Source: Nageia nagi (Eukaryota > Pinophyta). Taken from it: 64,000 bases of DNA. Location: positions 88,412,001 through 88,476,000 of the forward strand of contig JBITNC010000001.1 of assembly GCA_050084985.1 (NCBI GenBank), written 5' to 3'. The translations under genes were made by a program, and so were the position numbers. Every line of letters starts with the position of its first letter. The first letter of the stretch is position 1. Of this stretch, positions 1 through 11,929 are shown piece by piece. A model generated the notes under the pieces. The model worked only from the letters and a program-made list of their open reading frames with translations. It did not search any database and had not been told where the DNA came from.

Positions 1-451
1 ACTCTTTTTTCCCCTTTTTCTTCTCAAGCATGTAACAAACAATCATTTTTAGGAACCCTTAGTGAAGTGGTAGCTTCCTCTCAACCATTGTCAATGCATT
101 AATAGATTGTTCTAGATATTATAATAAAAAGGAAGGAATATTTATTGTCTTTTAGTGGTGTATGAAATTCTAGATGACTCTATATGCTTCCCATATAGAG
201 TCAAATATTTCATCACCAATTTGGCTACTCTATCCCATTTCTTTATAAGGGATTCACAAGCAATTCCATATTGAAGCCAATTTAATGTTTTCTCTCCCTT
301 AAAAATTTTTACAATCCATTCCACCCATTTTGTCTTCAATCTTTGGGTAAGTGCAAGAAGATGAGTCCCACTTTAGAGGAAGTCTTAGGAACTATTAAGT
401 TTTTCTATTTGTTTAATAACCTTTTACTTTTTTGGAATTGTGAAAAAAATG

Positions 452-752
452 TGTGTACAATCTACATACAATTATTCACAAGTTAAAAAAATAAATTAAA
501 AATGATAAGTTTAGGTCAAATTATGCTTGATGGACATCAACACTTTTCAAAATAACTACCAAGGCCAATAAAAATTTAATAAAAAATACTCATGAAAAAT
601 TATAAAAAATATCTTAACAATCTTTTGTGTTTTAGGTATCTTTTTTTAAAACAATTTAGAAAAATATTTTAATTTAGGTCCAATTATGCTTGATGGACAT
701 GATGGGGTATGGTCTTGAAACTGTATTTTTTAAACAATGGATTTCGTATTTG

Positions 753-790
<38 letters not shown>

Positions 791-794
791 TTTG

Positions 795-833
<39 letters not shown>

Positions 834-1073
834 CGCAATATACATACAATTCTTCACAAGTTAAAAAATGATAAGTTGAGGTCAAATTATGCTTGACGAA
901 CATGAGCATTTTTCGAGATGAGAATCAAGGCTAATAAAAAATTAATAAAAAAATATTCATAAAAAATTACAAAAAAATATTCTACACAATCTTTAGTGTT
1001 CTAGGTATCTTTACCTAAAAAGATTTTAAAAAAATATTTGTATGGTCATGACACTATCTTTTAAACAATGGTT
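452..1073. repeat. Imperfect direct duplication, 378-bp spacing
   Basis: The stretch from about 452 to 740 recurs from about 837 to 1073. Shared anchors include acatacaatt at 464 and 842, and the phrase gtcaaattatgcttga in both. The copies differ by many substitutions and small indels, so the duplication is old. A compound microsatellite sits exactly between the copies. Confidence 0.7.
757..836. repeat. Compound microsatellite (AT)n-(GT)n-(GC)n
   Basis: An AT run of about 30 bp (757-786) is followed, after a short interruption, by a TG run (796-825) and a CG run (826-836). All three are alternating purine-pyrimidine tracts. The frame across it on the plus strand encodes only Tyr-Ile, Cys-Val and Ala-Arg repeats and is not a gene. 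Confidence 0.95.
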
Positions 1074-2751
1074 TGTAAACATGTCTATCAAGTATTAATT
1101 TCTATCATTTGGGTTTTGGCATAAATTACATATTTGAAAACTAAACTTTGAGCACTACATTTTTACCCAAGTGGCCTTTTTCAATATTCAGACTCTTAAG
1201 AGCTTCAAATTTTGAGATTAAGTGTGACTAAACTTGAAAATGAAGAAAAACACTTCCACTTTGGGCTAAAACTGGAACCCATATTCTTGTGCTTACCCCT
1301 TTGGATAACTTTACCTTCATTTGGTAGGCCCAAAACCTCTATAATGAGATGTGGAGAGATCACACAATTGAATTCCATCAACTTCAATCTATCCTTGGTT
1401 TCACAAATTAATAATTTATCTCATAATTCCTTCATCATGTCCATTGAATCTTTGCAAGAATTGAAACCATATTGACTAATCCATTAATGGGGCTATCTCC
1501 TTGTCGACTACATACACCAAGGGCTTTGTTTGCACCAGGTCTCCTCCCATTTTAACTAGCTCTAGAAATGAGTTTTGAAGCAACTTATGATAAAATGCAA
1601 TTACTCTTATACATTGCTCTCTTTGTAGCTTCCATGATAAGACATTCAAAAGTACATCCACCTATCAATAGCTTAAACCAACTATCGCTTTGAAACCCCA
1701 CCCCCATGTAGGGTGGTGATTACTTTGATTTGAAAACCCATGTTACTTGATATGTGTTATTATTATTCTTTTATTTCTTAGAAAAGGCCCCTCCTAATCC
1801 TTTATAGGAAAACCCCTGCATTAAAGAATAATTATTATTCATCTACTATGATCTTATTTGATAAATGTTATAATGATTTAAGTGGATCAAGAAAAATTCT
1901 AACTATTTTTGAAATGATTATTATAGTCTTCTTTCATGAGGATTCAAATATTTTATTATCAATATGCATGTATCATTATATATAAAATACACTTCCAATA
2001 TTTATGAAGAAAAAGCTCAAAGATAGACCAATTACAATTAATGAATTATGTGAGTATATACAAAACAAAAATTGGATGTTCCATTTTCTTGATCATTTAA
2101 TGTAATTTTGTATAGTATTATAGGGAATGTGCTAATATTGGACATAATATTATACAAATTTAATAAAATTTTGCATAAAATTGGAATGGTAATGATTTTC
2201 TTTTAAATTGAGTGCAAGAGATATCTATTGGTGCATGCACTAATAACTAGTGATCCATTTGAAACACAAAATTGGTGGTGATAAAATATTATTGATTATT
2301 TTCGCATAGTGACTTACATCTTGCATATTTGACATATAATATTTAAAAAGAAGGTATTGCCAAAAAGAGTGAAGGTGAAGGAATTTTGATGTCGATTATG
2401 ATTGTTGAAATATCTTTCAATAATATTATGCATGCTTGGAACCCTCACATTGATTTGAATCAAAGAGATATATAGTTATGCTTTCAAATATGAGTTTTAA
2501 TATTTGAAATATAGATATATAGTAAAAGATTACATCATCACCACTAGTACTAATAGCTTAGATATCTAAAATACATATATGAAAAATATTGAGACTTATA
2601 CATCTAAAAAAGTCTATATACAAAAAAAATGATTATAGCAATAATAAAAAAATTATTTACCAATAAAATGACTAAAAATTAGCTAGAAATGATATAGCTA
2701 TACAAGTGCAATTTGAAAATTAAGGACAATAAGATATCTAATGTAAATATA

Positions 2752-2815
2752 GAAAATTAATACACCAATCCTAGATCTAGCATGAAAATTAATACACCAA
2801 TCCTAGATCTAGCAT
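2752..2815. repeat. Perfect 32-bp tandem duplication
   Basis: Two identical adjacent 32-bp units (2752-2783 and 2784-2815) begin gaaaattaatacacc and end atctagcat. Perfect identity in otherwise decayed DNA indicates a recent slippage or repair event. Confidence 0.95.
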
Positions 2816-3241
2816 GTACAGAGTTGAAATAGAAACTATGATACTTGTGCACCTAATTAAAGAGATCTAATATTTTGAATCTTATTACCAAATAATCCCT
2901 AACGTTCACTTGAACATTCAATGGTTTTGGGGGGATTTATGATTATCTTAGATTTTTTAGAGATTAATATCAACCTCGATGATGATAAAAATCCTTCCCA
3001 TAAATTAGTGTCCAAAACCAAATTTGAAATTAAAGAATAGCTCAAAATATACATGAAATAAAAATAGAAATATTATTAATGTTTGTGGTGGGACAAAAAT
3101 GACCCAAGGGATTGTGGAAAGGAATTCACAACAAGAAGTGGAAGTGTACAAGATCCTAACAAAATAAAGGAAATAAAAGTAAATACAATGTATCTCTCAT
3201 GGATTAGGCGAAAATGAGCAAAAGAAAAAAGTGGGGAAGGG

Positions 3242-3262
3242 GAGAGAGAGAGAGAGAGAGAG
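3242..3262. repeat. (GA)10 microsatellite
   Basis: About ten GA units in a row. The opposite strand reads as a Ser-Leu repeat within a short spurious frame. Confidence 0.95.
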
Positions 3263-4088
3263 GCCATAATCTTGTGTGTAGAAAACTTAGGGGAGGGATA
3301 GTTCTAGGGGGTATGCATCTTGATATCAAATCTTAGCCTCTCTTATCATTTGATGCTGAATAAGTGGTATTGAAAAAAATTAGTAATATATCTTTATTCC
3401 TCTCTCATCTTGATCATTATGGATATGTGGGTGGATTGTCTAATGATCCTACCTCTATATATATGATATGACATGTGGAATTTTCATTTGATGTTTACTC
3501 TCTAATAATATATATGGTTGAACTAATCCATGATGGGATGGAAAATTGTAGGTCTAATACTTCTAGAAGAAGGAATCCTTTATTGTAGAAGGTGGGTTAT
3601 CTCCTTAAGGTAAAGTACAATACATTATTGTTAATTCAAGTATTTTAAGGAGGCTAGAGATTGTAAATTATCCCTAAAAGGGAAGTGAAATCCACCTTAT
3701 ATCTCATAATAAATGGGACCTAGAAAGATAAAGTGGTAGAGGGTTTCCACTTATCTGAAGGGATAAAATGAGTAGATCTTCTCCTCTCATGGTAAGTGAT
3801 GATCCAATTTGACCTGAACTTGTTGGGAACATATCCAAATCTATCCAATCAAAACTCCATGACCATGCCTCATAAATACTTGAAGGTAGTTTGGGGGAAC
3901 TACATATTTCTTTTAAATATTTAGAAAAGTGATAATTATAGAAAGATATCTTGAGGGGGAGAGATGGTAGAAAAGAAACATTTGCAAATAATGTACAAGG
4001 AGTATATTCTCCTTCATAGGTTGAGACAAGGGGTAGGAAAGGGCTCTCATAGAGAAAGGGGAGAGTTTGTTGAGCTAAATTTGAGTGT

Positions 4089-6355
4089 TGTCACATCCCA
4101 ACTCCCTATTGTGCATTCTCTTGCTAGATTTGGGATTATGTGGAATTTGTTTGATATGAAATAAGAGGACATTGCGATGTTTTATTTCACTTATGGAATT
4201 TTTACAAAATTAATTTAAAAAATGCTCTTATGATAATATAATATTGTCTATCCTTGTTCATACAAGATACTATCGAGGTGCACGTGTTTATGTGTGTAAG
4301 TGATAGGTATAAAGGTGGGATGTTCATGTGTGGTTAAGGAGATAATTTCTTGAGGTTGTATCATGGATCTTAGAATCTAAAATCATAATACTTTGGATAG
4401 CCAAAGTTAAGATATCATGTAGTTGCATGAGGCAAGAATAAAAAGAGCCTTACAAGATTTTTACTTTTTGTTGTCTGTTGTGAGGAGATGTTGCTAAGGA
4501 CCTCCTAATAAGAATGTTAGTAGGGGTAGGGGATTTATTGCACTTTCATTACATATAAATATTAATTTAATTCATGTGATTAATTAAATTAATAGCTTTA
4601 TAAAAATAATACTTAATACTTAAAATTAAAATTAAAAATAAAATAATAATAATAATCCAATAAATTACAATAAAGTAATAAAATAAAAATAATTAAAGAA
4701 TAAACTTAAGAAAAAGATAAACTTGACACATGATCGGATAGGGTTAAGTGAATTAGATGTCATAAACATAAAATATTATTATTTTATTAAAAACTCTAAT
4801 CCTTTGAAAAGTTATAAATATATCCTTAAAGCTCTTATTTTTTATGAAATGCAAGTAAGAAATGAAGATTTGGAGAAATTGCGAGTTAAGGTAAGAGCTA
4901 GGGTTTTCAAGGTAATGGTTATAGTTCTCAACCAAGGAGGAAAGCGTTTTCCAGGTTGTCCCTATTTGAGTTTTAATCTTGTAGTTTTCTGGATGATCTG
5001 AAGAATTGCTTGATAAATGAAATTTTTTTACTGTAGAATATGGTTCATTTATGTAATGTTTTCTAGAGACTTTGATTGGATTATTTTTGCTATAGTTATG
5101 AGAAGAGATCAAATCCATTTGAGTTTATATTGTAATTGTTTGAAAATAATTAGATCCATGATTTATATTCATAGTCTTCACATATTATCTTCAATGCCTT
5201 GGAATACATTTGCATATTTTGAACAAAATCTTGTATTTTTTTAAGCATTGAATTTCCATTGAGATCCAATTCGTATCGTATCATAAAAAGGTTCTGGTCA
5301 TGTAGGGTCAAAATGTTTCTAGGAAGATAAGAATAATTCTTTAAAAAATAATTGAAATGTTGATCAATACGTAAGAAAATATAGGCATGTATACACTTGT
5401 TGGAAAGGTCTCTTAGAACACTATTCAATAAAAAAGAATCAACACAATTGAATTTATTCATTAAAAGTTATGCCTAATCAAAGTTGATTGATATGTTTGA
5501 ACTAATTCAATTGATAGAGAGTTAGAAATACAAGTTTATAATTTGATCTTGAATTGAGCACAAGTTCAATAGTTTTATAAAGAAAAGAATATTAATTCTA
5601 ATTTCCAAATAATGGAAATAGAATAAATCTATAAACTATACTAATAATAGTTAAATCGAATATTATGATAATCTTTTAAATAATTATTAAGAAGTAATGA
5701 AGATTCATTTGATATTGAAAATATAAGATCCTATTTTAAGAGAGTTAAAATTAAGCTAAAGGAATAATAGAATTTGTCCTAATAGAAAAAAGATAATTAT
5801 TAAGGTCATAATTACTATGTGCCTTTGAGTAATTAATTCTTTTTGTTTGAAAAGAATTAGATTCAATTGAGTAGAGTTGAATTATTTTAATAATTGAATT
5901 AATTATGAAAATAACATATTGTTATTATTCATTAGCAATTAGATTAAAGACAATTCAAGAAAGGGAATAGAATTTAAATTATGTGATCTTAGATCATCAA
6001 TATTAAAATGGTGTTTAAAATGAATGACAAGAAAATAGAATATTTTTATTATCTAATTGTGAAGTGATTTTAACACTTTTAAGAATATAGATTTGATTGA
6101 TTGATTTATCTTATTACTCTCTTCTAATATGAAAGTGTATTTTTTAAATGAATTGAATAATCTAGGAATGAGGTAGCACTCTAAGTATTTTTTTTTGAGA
6201 TTGTTTGCGTGAGTAGATGCATAATAAATAAAAATTGTCATAATCCAAATAACCACCATGAGCTATTATGTCAAAATATGATTTGTGTTCGAAAATATGG
6301 AAAATTGAATAATGATTACAAAATAATTGAGATGGATTTTGAAATGAAGTAATAG
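4089..6355 (+). repeat. E1 left LTR, first part
   Basis: It aligns with 23954-24931 and then, across the E3 insertion, with 32530-33940. Shared landmarks include an (AAT)n patch near 4640 and 24500 and a matching stretch starting agaagagatcaaatcc. The short minus-strand frames 4753-5118 and 5150-5461 fall in it and are not conserved as protein in the other LTR, so I do not call genes. The LTR is cut at 6355 by E2. Confidence 0.85.
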
Positions 6356-6990
6356 TGTAGATGCCTCAAAATGAATCTTTATATATTTAATAAATCATTT
6401 TAATCCCTTAACAATTTATTATTTAAAAAGGGATTAAAAATATCTATAAGAGGTTTAAGCCATGTATTTGACCCTTGTGGAATGTACAAGGGGTCAAAAT
6501 ATCAGTCATATAAACTTGTATTATATATATAGGTATCATGGGATGACCTATATGGCATGAGGGAATCATGGGCACATAATGTTTTTTAAACTAATACAAA
6601 GATTATCAATTGAAGATCATTTGAAAGATTGCAACTTGCTTTGTCTATTTACATTTATGCATCTATTATTTTGTAAGTTTGCATATATGTTCAAAATTTG
6701 ATTATTTGCTAATTCGCTCATCTCTACATTCTTGTTCATATTTGTAATTTCACTTATCTTACAGCACTGGTGGTATACCAATTTTAGGATGCCAATGGTG
6801 TACTTGTCCATGAATGTATGCTCTATCTTTCATGCATTTTATGATTTATAGAATGAATATTGAATGTAAGTAAAAACTATTGCATTCCTATTATTGCTAT
6901 ATTTCTGATATATGCATTGCTATTTATAAAGTGGAGCAATATTGCATTAATCAACCCCATTTGCATTAATTGCATTATTTAGCCACTACA
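6356..6990 (+). repeat. E2 5' LTR
   Basis: It starts tgtagatgcctc and ends agccactaca. A TATA-like run lies near 6520-6532. It matches 14391-15023 along its whole length with scattered substitutions. Related LTRs, in the opposite orientation, bound E3 and form the solo LTR at 45110. Confidence 0.9.
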
Positions 6991-6992
6991 TT

Positions 6993-7005
6993 TGGTGAAC
7001 TTGAC
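6993..7005 (+). other. E2 primer binding site
   Basis: Two bases after the 5' LTR the sequence reads tggtgaacttgac. A tRNA ending in GTTCACCA would pair with its start. E3 has the related form ttgatgaac at the matching place. I cannot name the tRNA. Confidence 0.55.
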
Positions 7006-7180
7006 TACTCAATTTATCTATCCCTATAGGTAAGATCATGTTAACTCTTCTTATCAGGATTAGGATGCCAATATCGTATATTCTTATCTTTAGGATTCCA
7101 ATGATGTTAATATGGATCAACTTATAGCCATGCTTCAAGCTTCGAACATGAATAATTTGGATTTGTGAAGGGAGATTACT

Positions 7181-7975
7181 ATGAATAATAATTCAGGTTC
7201 CAGCTCAACTAATCCAAGAAGTTCATCTCATACCACACCATCCAATCCGAATGACTTGAGGGCATTTTTCATTTCACCCTTGATAGATGACATCCATAAT
7301 TTTCCCCTATCACCTGATCATAAGACCCCCAAATTTCAGATGTTCAATGTGGAACAAGATCATAAGCAACATATCATTAGCTTTCAGGAGGAGTGCTTGT
7401 TGAAATTGGGTTCAGATGAGAGGTTAATGGCTAAATTCTCCCCAAGGAATCTAAAAGGTGATGCTATTCAATGGTTCTACTCTCTAATGGGTAAGTCTAT
7501 TGATTCTTTCAAAACTTTAGTTCGCATATATATGGGTCAATACAAGCATAATGTTAAAGAACAAGGCAATATATTAGAATTATGTGCATTTCATCAAGCA
7601 AGCAATGAAACCATAGAGAAGTATGTCTTATGCTTAAAAAAGGTATGGAAAACTACTCGATTTAAATTAGATGAATCTAAAATTTGTGGCATATTTCATG
7701 AATCGATTATTCCTCTACTTCAATTGCATCCTCCTAGTGCTAAAGATGTTGGATTTAGTACTCTAGTTCAACAATTAGTACAAAAAGAGAAAGTTTTATT
7801 ATCTATAGGAGAGCTTACATATGTACCTAAATTTTTTTTAAAAGATAATAAGAAATCATACACTAAGAAAAAGGAGAAACTGATTAATATGGTAGGACTC
7901 CTCCAAAGGTACAAAGATCTAATTCCTCAAAACAAACTAACTACACATTTCCAATCCCACCAAGGATTCTTTTGA
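7181..7975 (+). CDS. gag: E2 gag, N-terminal and capsid part, 264 codons
   Basis: Capsid-type Gag of a Ty3/gypsy element, which would form the cytoplasmic particle. The ATG at 7181 follows an in-frame stop and opens a Ser/Asn/Pro-rich leader of about 45 residues. The retrotransposon-gag domain covers roughly residues 50-140, with the typical GDAIQWFYSL segment near residue 88. The frame ends with TGA at 7973-7975, but homology continues in another frame, so the stop is a lesion. It is the longest surviving open frame in E2 and may be shortened at the C terminus. Confidence 0.75.
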   Translation: MNNNSGSSSTNPRSSSHTTPSNPNDLRAFFISPLIDDIHNFPLSPDHKTPKFQMFNVEQDHKQHIISFQEECLLKLGSDERLMAKFSPRNLKGDAIQWFYSLMGKSIDSFKTLVRIYMGQYKHNVKEQGNILELCAFHQASNETIEKYVLCLKKVWKTTRFKLDESKICGIFHESIIPLLQLHPPSAKDVGFSTLVQQLVQKEKVLLSIGELTYVPKFFLKDNKKSYTKKKEKLINMVGLLQRYKDLIPQNKLTTHFQSHQGFF

Positions 7976-8330
7976 GGGACTTAATGAAGAAAGGCCTCTT
8001 ACACCCAATTGAAAAAGTTGATAGTGATACCCTTTTGGGATACTTTGAGGCATATTATGCTTATCATCAATGAAAAGGACATGATACAAACTTTTACAAA
8101 ACATTGGAAGCAACTATTATAGCCCTCATAGAATAAGGAAGGTACAACATTGATGAAAGTCTTAATAAACAAGGAGATGTCGTCAATGTGGTCACAATTG
8201 TAAAAGAGGTGTGTTCTAACTTATGAAGAGGGCATCCATGTAATGTTCCGAATCTAGTTACTATTGAACAAGTATCCCACCTAATCCGAAAGTTTATAGT
8301 ATGATTGATCAATTGAAAAATACACCTGCC
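7960..8330 (+). pseudogene. E2 gag C-terminus with zinc-knuckle-like motif, broken
   Basis: In a shifted frame the text continues as ILLRDLMKKGLLHPIE, then a YYAYHQ-KGHDTN-YKTLE segment and GRYNID. This fits the CxxH...GH.T..C pattern usual after the Tat/Athila capsid, with cysteines lost and stops inserted. The same region is found on the minus strand of E3 at 30106-30357, which confirms it as a conserved part of the family. Confidence 0.65.
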
Positions 8331-8520
8331 AAGATTAGTTTATACGATCTCATTTCTACTTCTTAAGCTCATAGGGATGTTTTATATACTTTATTTAAGA
8401 ATTAAACTATTCCTACTAACATTTTAGCATTTACATTTTTCAAGAAGCTCCAAACTCTTAGGGAAAGTGACACTATCTCCTTTCATAAGTCTAAAATACT
8501 CAACCAAGAACTACTAGATG

Positions 8521-9011
8521 AGTGTGCAGCTTTATATATCACCCCTAAGGTAGACAAATGGGAACTCAAAAGGACCATGGTAGATAATGGCTAAGCTATG
8601 AATGCATGTTCTAACCATTTTTTGACTCAATTACATGAAAAAGGTGTAATCATCCCTCCATTATAAGAGGCTACTTTCAAAATTAGAGTATATGATAGTT
8701 CTTCAGAAAAACCACTAGGCATAGCTACCATCATGATTACCATAGGAGTTAGAACTATTCTAGCCAAGTTTCAGGTAGTTGATTCTAAGTTGTCTTATAA
8801 CATGCTATTAAGAAGACCTTGGATTCATGATATGGAAGTTGTCCCTTTTACATTACATGGTAGGTTGAAGTTTGAATTTCAAGGAGAAGTGCATACAATA
8901 TTAGTTGATCCTAAGCCCTATGCATTATGCAATGTTGTTGACTTTGAAGAGATGGCCTTTGTTCCACCACTTTTTGAAATAGATCCCTTGGATGATCCCA
9001 CATGGGGGTAA
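8521..9011 (+). pseudogene. E2 aspartic protease region, broken
   Basis: The polyprotein-cleaving protease. The active-site loop near 8571-8600 reads VDNG-stop-AMN where VDGGSALN-like sequence is normal. Downstream YNMLLRRPWIHDM (about 8798-8836) matches the YN.LLGRPWIH motif typical of this lineage. The cleanest open part is 8733-9011. A stop in the active-site loop makes it inactive. Confidence 0.7.
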
Positions 9012-9921
9012 ATATAGACAAATAGGTACAAATCATAGAAATAGGTATGGGAACTTACAAAATAGATGATACAAACTTATTTATGTCCGTTAAAGACATG
9101 GGTTGGCCTTGAATATTGGTAATTTCAAAACACAAACACCATGTTGTTCTACATATAGGGCACTAACACCATGAAGATAATGATTTCAATGCCCCTTTTA
9201 GCTTTATTTTATCCGAAACGATGAACTAGTCTTTTGTAGGTGATATACTTGCATCTTTTGAATTAGGTAAAATTTTTCCTCCCACTTTTGTTCAAAAATA
9301 TATGATTAACAATTACAACTACAAGGGAGGAGGTTTAGGTAAAACTAAGTATGGTATGTTTGATTTTTCTATTTTTTCAAAAACACAGCTTACTAAGATA
9401 GGTCTAAGTAGTGATGGATAGGTCAAACAAAAATGGGGTCCCATATAGTTTGTTAAAACATCTAATATGATAAAATTATCTGATAAAATTGATGAAGATA
9501 TCTGGATTGATCATATCTTACTTCTTGCCTCTAATTGTTTCAATACTAATGATGATTTGCTTAAATACTTGGGGGCACATTTAGAATTACCCAAATCTAA
9601 TGAAAAACATTATGCCTCTTATATGCTTCATGAATATGCTTATTTTGAACAAGAGATCAATTTTCATGATGTGTTACAGGTTTAGCCCTTAGGATAAGCT
9701 GAGATTGCTAATCTTACTATGGAGGATTTTCCATCATTATTACCAACAAAAAAGGATTTCACCTTCCCATAAGAAGAGTTACTAAACATTAACATCGACA
9801 CTACAAATAAGGAGAGATTGCTTCAAATTAGAGTAGCCCTAGCCTCCTTCAAGCAAGAAAGGTACAAATCTAAATTCATCACACATTCTAAAAATTTTTC
9901 TTGGTCTTATGGTGATATGCC
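9012..9921 (+). pseudogene. E2 linker between protease and RT, decayed
   Basis: No domain is recognised. One open stretch (9467-9685) is probably linker coding sequence with many acidic residues. Stops occur in all frames elsewhere. Position and spacing agree with the protease-RT linker of gypsy elements. Confidence 0.45.
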
Positions 9922-10866
9922 TGGTTAGATCTTTCATTTGTTATGCATAATTTGCCATTAAAAGCAAATGCCAAACCAATTAAGGAAAAACAGAGAAAAA
10001 TGCATCCTTCTAAGGCTTTGTTAGTAAAAAAAGAGATTGAAAAATACTTGCAAGTAGGATTCATAAAGTCTATTGATTATTTTGAGTGGATGTCTAATAT
10101 TGTTCATGTTACTAAAACTAGTGAAATACAGGTATGTGCTGATTTTCGTGATATCAACAATGCTTTTCCTAAAGATGATTTTTTGTTATCTAATATTGAT
10201 ATGATTGTTAATAACATATCTGGTTATGATATGTTGTCATTTATGGATGGTTTTTCAGGTTACAATCAAATCTTAATTAATCTTATGGACTAACATGAAA
10301 CCCTTTCACAACCCCTTGGGAAATTTTTTATTGGCAGCTTATGCCTTTTGGACTAAAAAATGCTAGTGCTACATATCAAAGAGCCATGGTCAGTATGTTC
10401 CATAAGCATATTCACAAAATAATGGAGGTTTATGTTGATGAAATTCTTGTCAACTCAAAGTAAGGTCAAGACCATCTCCAAGCCCTTGAAGAGGTATTCG
10501 ACATTTTGTAAGGTACAAACTAAGACTTAAACCTTCAAAGTGTACATTTGGGGTTACTTCTAGAAAATTGTTAGGGTTCATGGTTTCAAATAGAGGAATT
10601 TAAGTAGACCCTAAGAAGGTAAAAGCCATTATTGACATGCCTCCCCCTAGAAACTTGAAACAACTTAAAAGTATTCAAGGAAAGATAAATTTCGTTAGGA
10701 GATTCATTTCACAACTAGGAGACAAGTGTAGACTGCTCACTCACTTACTTAAGAAGGATGTCAAGTTTGCATGGGATGTGAATTGCCAAAAAGCATTTGA
10801 AGATATCAAGCAATATTTGCTTAACCCCCTATCCTTGTTTCCATGGATTTTTTCTAACCTGCTTAC
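9922..10866 (+). pseudogene. E2 reverse transcriptase, broken
   Basis: The DMPGL entry motif is at about 9914-9930. Fingers and palm follow in 9943-10293, ending FMDGFSGYNQI. After a frameshift, MPFGLKNASATYQRAM is readable (about 10337-10390). The catalytic box reads YVDE at 10431-10442 instead of YVDD. The connection region KSIQGKINFVRRFIS follows at 10637 onward. At least three frame changes and several stops separate these pieces. Confidence 0.8.
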
Positions 10867-11154
10867 TTGTATATTTCAGCCTCCTTATATGCCATAGGAA
10901 CCATGCTGTGTCAAAAAATTGAAAATAACAAAGAAAGGGCTATTTATTATCTAAACAAGACATTGGTTGATTATGAGACAAGGTATACTCCTATGGAGAA
11001 GAGTTGCTTTGCTATGATATTTACCACTGAAAAATTAAAGCATTACTTGTTATATTGCACTACATATGTTTTTAGTCCTGTTGATCTTTTAAAATATTTG
11101 GTGGCTAAACAACATTTATCTGGTAGATTTACAAAGTGGCTAATGTCATTGTAA
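10867..11154 (+). pseudogene. E2 first RNase H domain, partial
   Basis: This frame follows the RT connection and contains the NKTLVDYETRYTPMEK segment typical of the RNase H attached to gypsy RT, then a LLKYLVAKQHLSGRFTKWL stretch. It would degrade RNA in RNA-DNA hybrids during reverse transcription. A start codon is lacking because it was part of the polyprotein. Confidence 0.7.
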
Positions 11155-11401
11155 GAATTCAATATTAATGTGGTAAAGCAAAAATATTTTAAAGGATATG
11201 CTATTGCAAATCTGATAGTAGATTTCCCTCACTAATGTGAGGAGGTTGTCCATGAAGAATTTCTCAACATTTTTGAGCAAGAGTCACAATGCTACCGACC
11301 TATTGACCTATCAACAAGGCACCAACAACATGATTTTGAAGAGATCTCTATCCCTGTTTGAATATATTTATCTTCATAAGGATGAGCCTGTAGTCTAGAC
11401 C

Positions 11402-11790
11402 TTGTATTTTGATGGTGTCAGATGCATTCATAGAGTAGCGATAGGTATTGTTTTGGTCTCCCCTACTAATCAAGTAATTCCTATTGCCTATAAATTAGAT
11501 TTCAAATGCACTAATAATATGGTTGAGTATAAAGCTTTGATATTGGGATTGAAGGTGGCTTTAGAACTAAAAATTGTAGACATAATTTATGAGGACTCAT
11601 AGCTTGTTGTTAGCCAAGTAAAGGGTACTTATGATACCAAAAATGAGAAGCTAATGCCTTATAGGGTGGTTGTGATTGAGTTGCTAGAAAGGCTTAACAA
11701 GTATATTATTGAGACCATTCCTAGGACTAATAACAGATATGCAAATGCTATGATAAGCACAGCCTCTTTGGTACCAATTGAGCTTGAAGA
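11402..11790 (+). pseudogene. E2 second, archaeal-like RNase H domain
   Basis: The segment YFDGV....IGIVLVSPTNQ, then CTNNMVEYKALILGLKVALEL and EDS-stop-LVVSQVKGTYDTK, fits the extra RNase H of Tat/Ogre elements (TNN.AEYEALI.GL and DSQLVV). The TAG at 11600-11602 replaces the usual Gln of DSQLV. The C-terminal RTNNRYANAMISTASL matches the R.N..AD.LA.LAS end motif. Both pieces are in the same frame. Confidence 0.75.
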
Positions 11791-11929
11791 TGAGGAGACC
11801 ATTCTTACTATCTGTAAGTTAAGTTCTCCATCTTACACAACTCATCTTTCTTCTATTTTTTCCTATCTTATTACCAATGATGATGCTTTTCAATACTAAT
11901 ATTGTGATATCTATGGCTACTTAAAAGAT

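Larger units (their letters stand above)
142..1661 (-). pseudogene. Shattered minus-strand coding relic, family uncertain
   Basis: Three minus-strand reading frames lie in a plausible protein order: 1661-1476, 1387-1205 (with the string LIIEVLGLPNEG) and 339-142 (with VAKLVMKYLTLYGKH). The second and third recall, from memory only, plant TE-associated proteins in which a GLPNEG segment precedes a W..VA..VMKYLT.EG segment. Between them lie a direct duplication and a microsatellite, which would have split the gene. No start codon, promoter or complete domain can be defined. It may be chance open frames. Confidence 0.3.
1662..4083. other. Non-coding interval, no gene seen
   Basis: AT-rich DNA without a convincing reading frame. 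It contains a 32-bp tandem duplication (2752-2815) and a GA repeat (3242-3262). A purine run near 3952-3963 resembles a polypurine tract, but no LTR follows it. Confidence 0.6.

Noticed and set aside
690-896. 68-codon plus-strand frame
   Set aside because: It is a translation of the AT/GT/GC microsatellite (Ile-Tyr and Cys-Val repeats).
4753-5461. Minus-strand frames of 121 and 103 codons
   Set aside because: They lie in the E1 LTR and are not kept open in the matching part of the right LTR.
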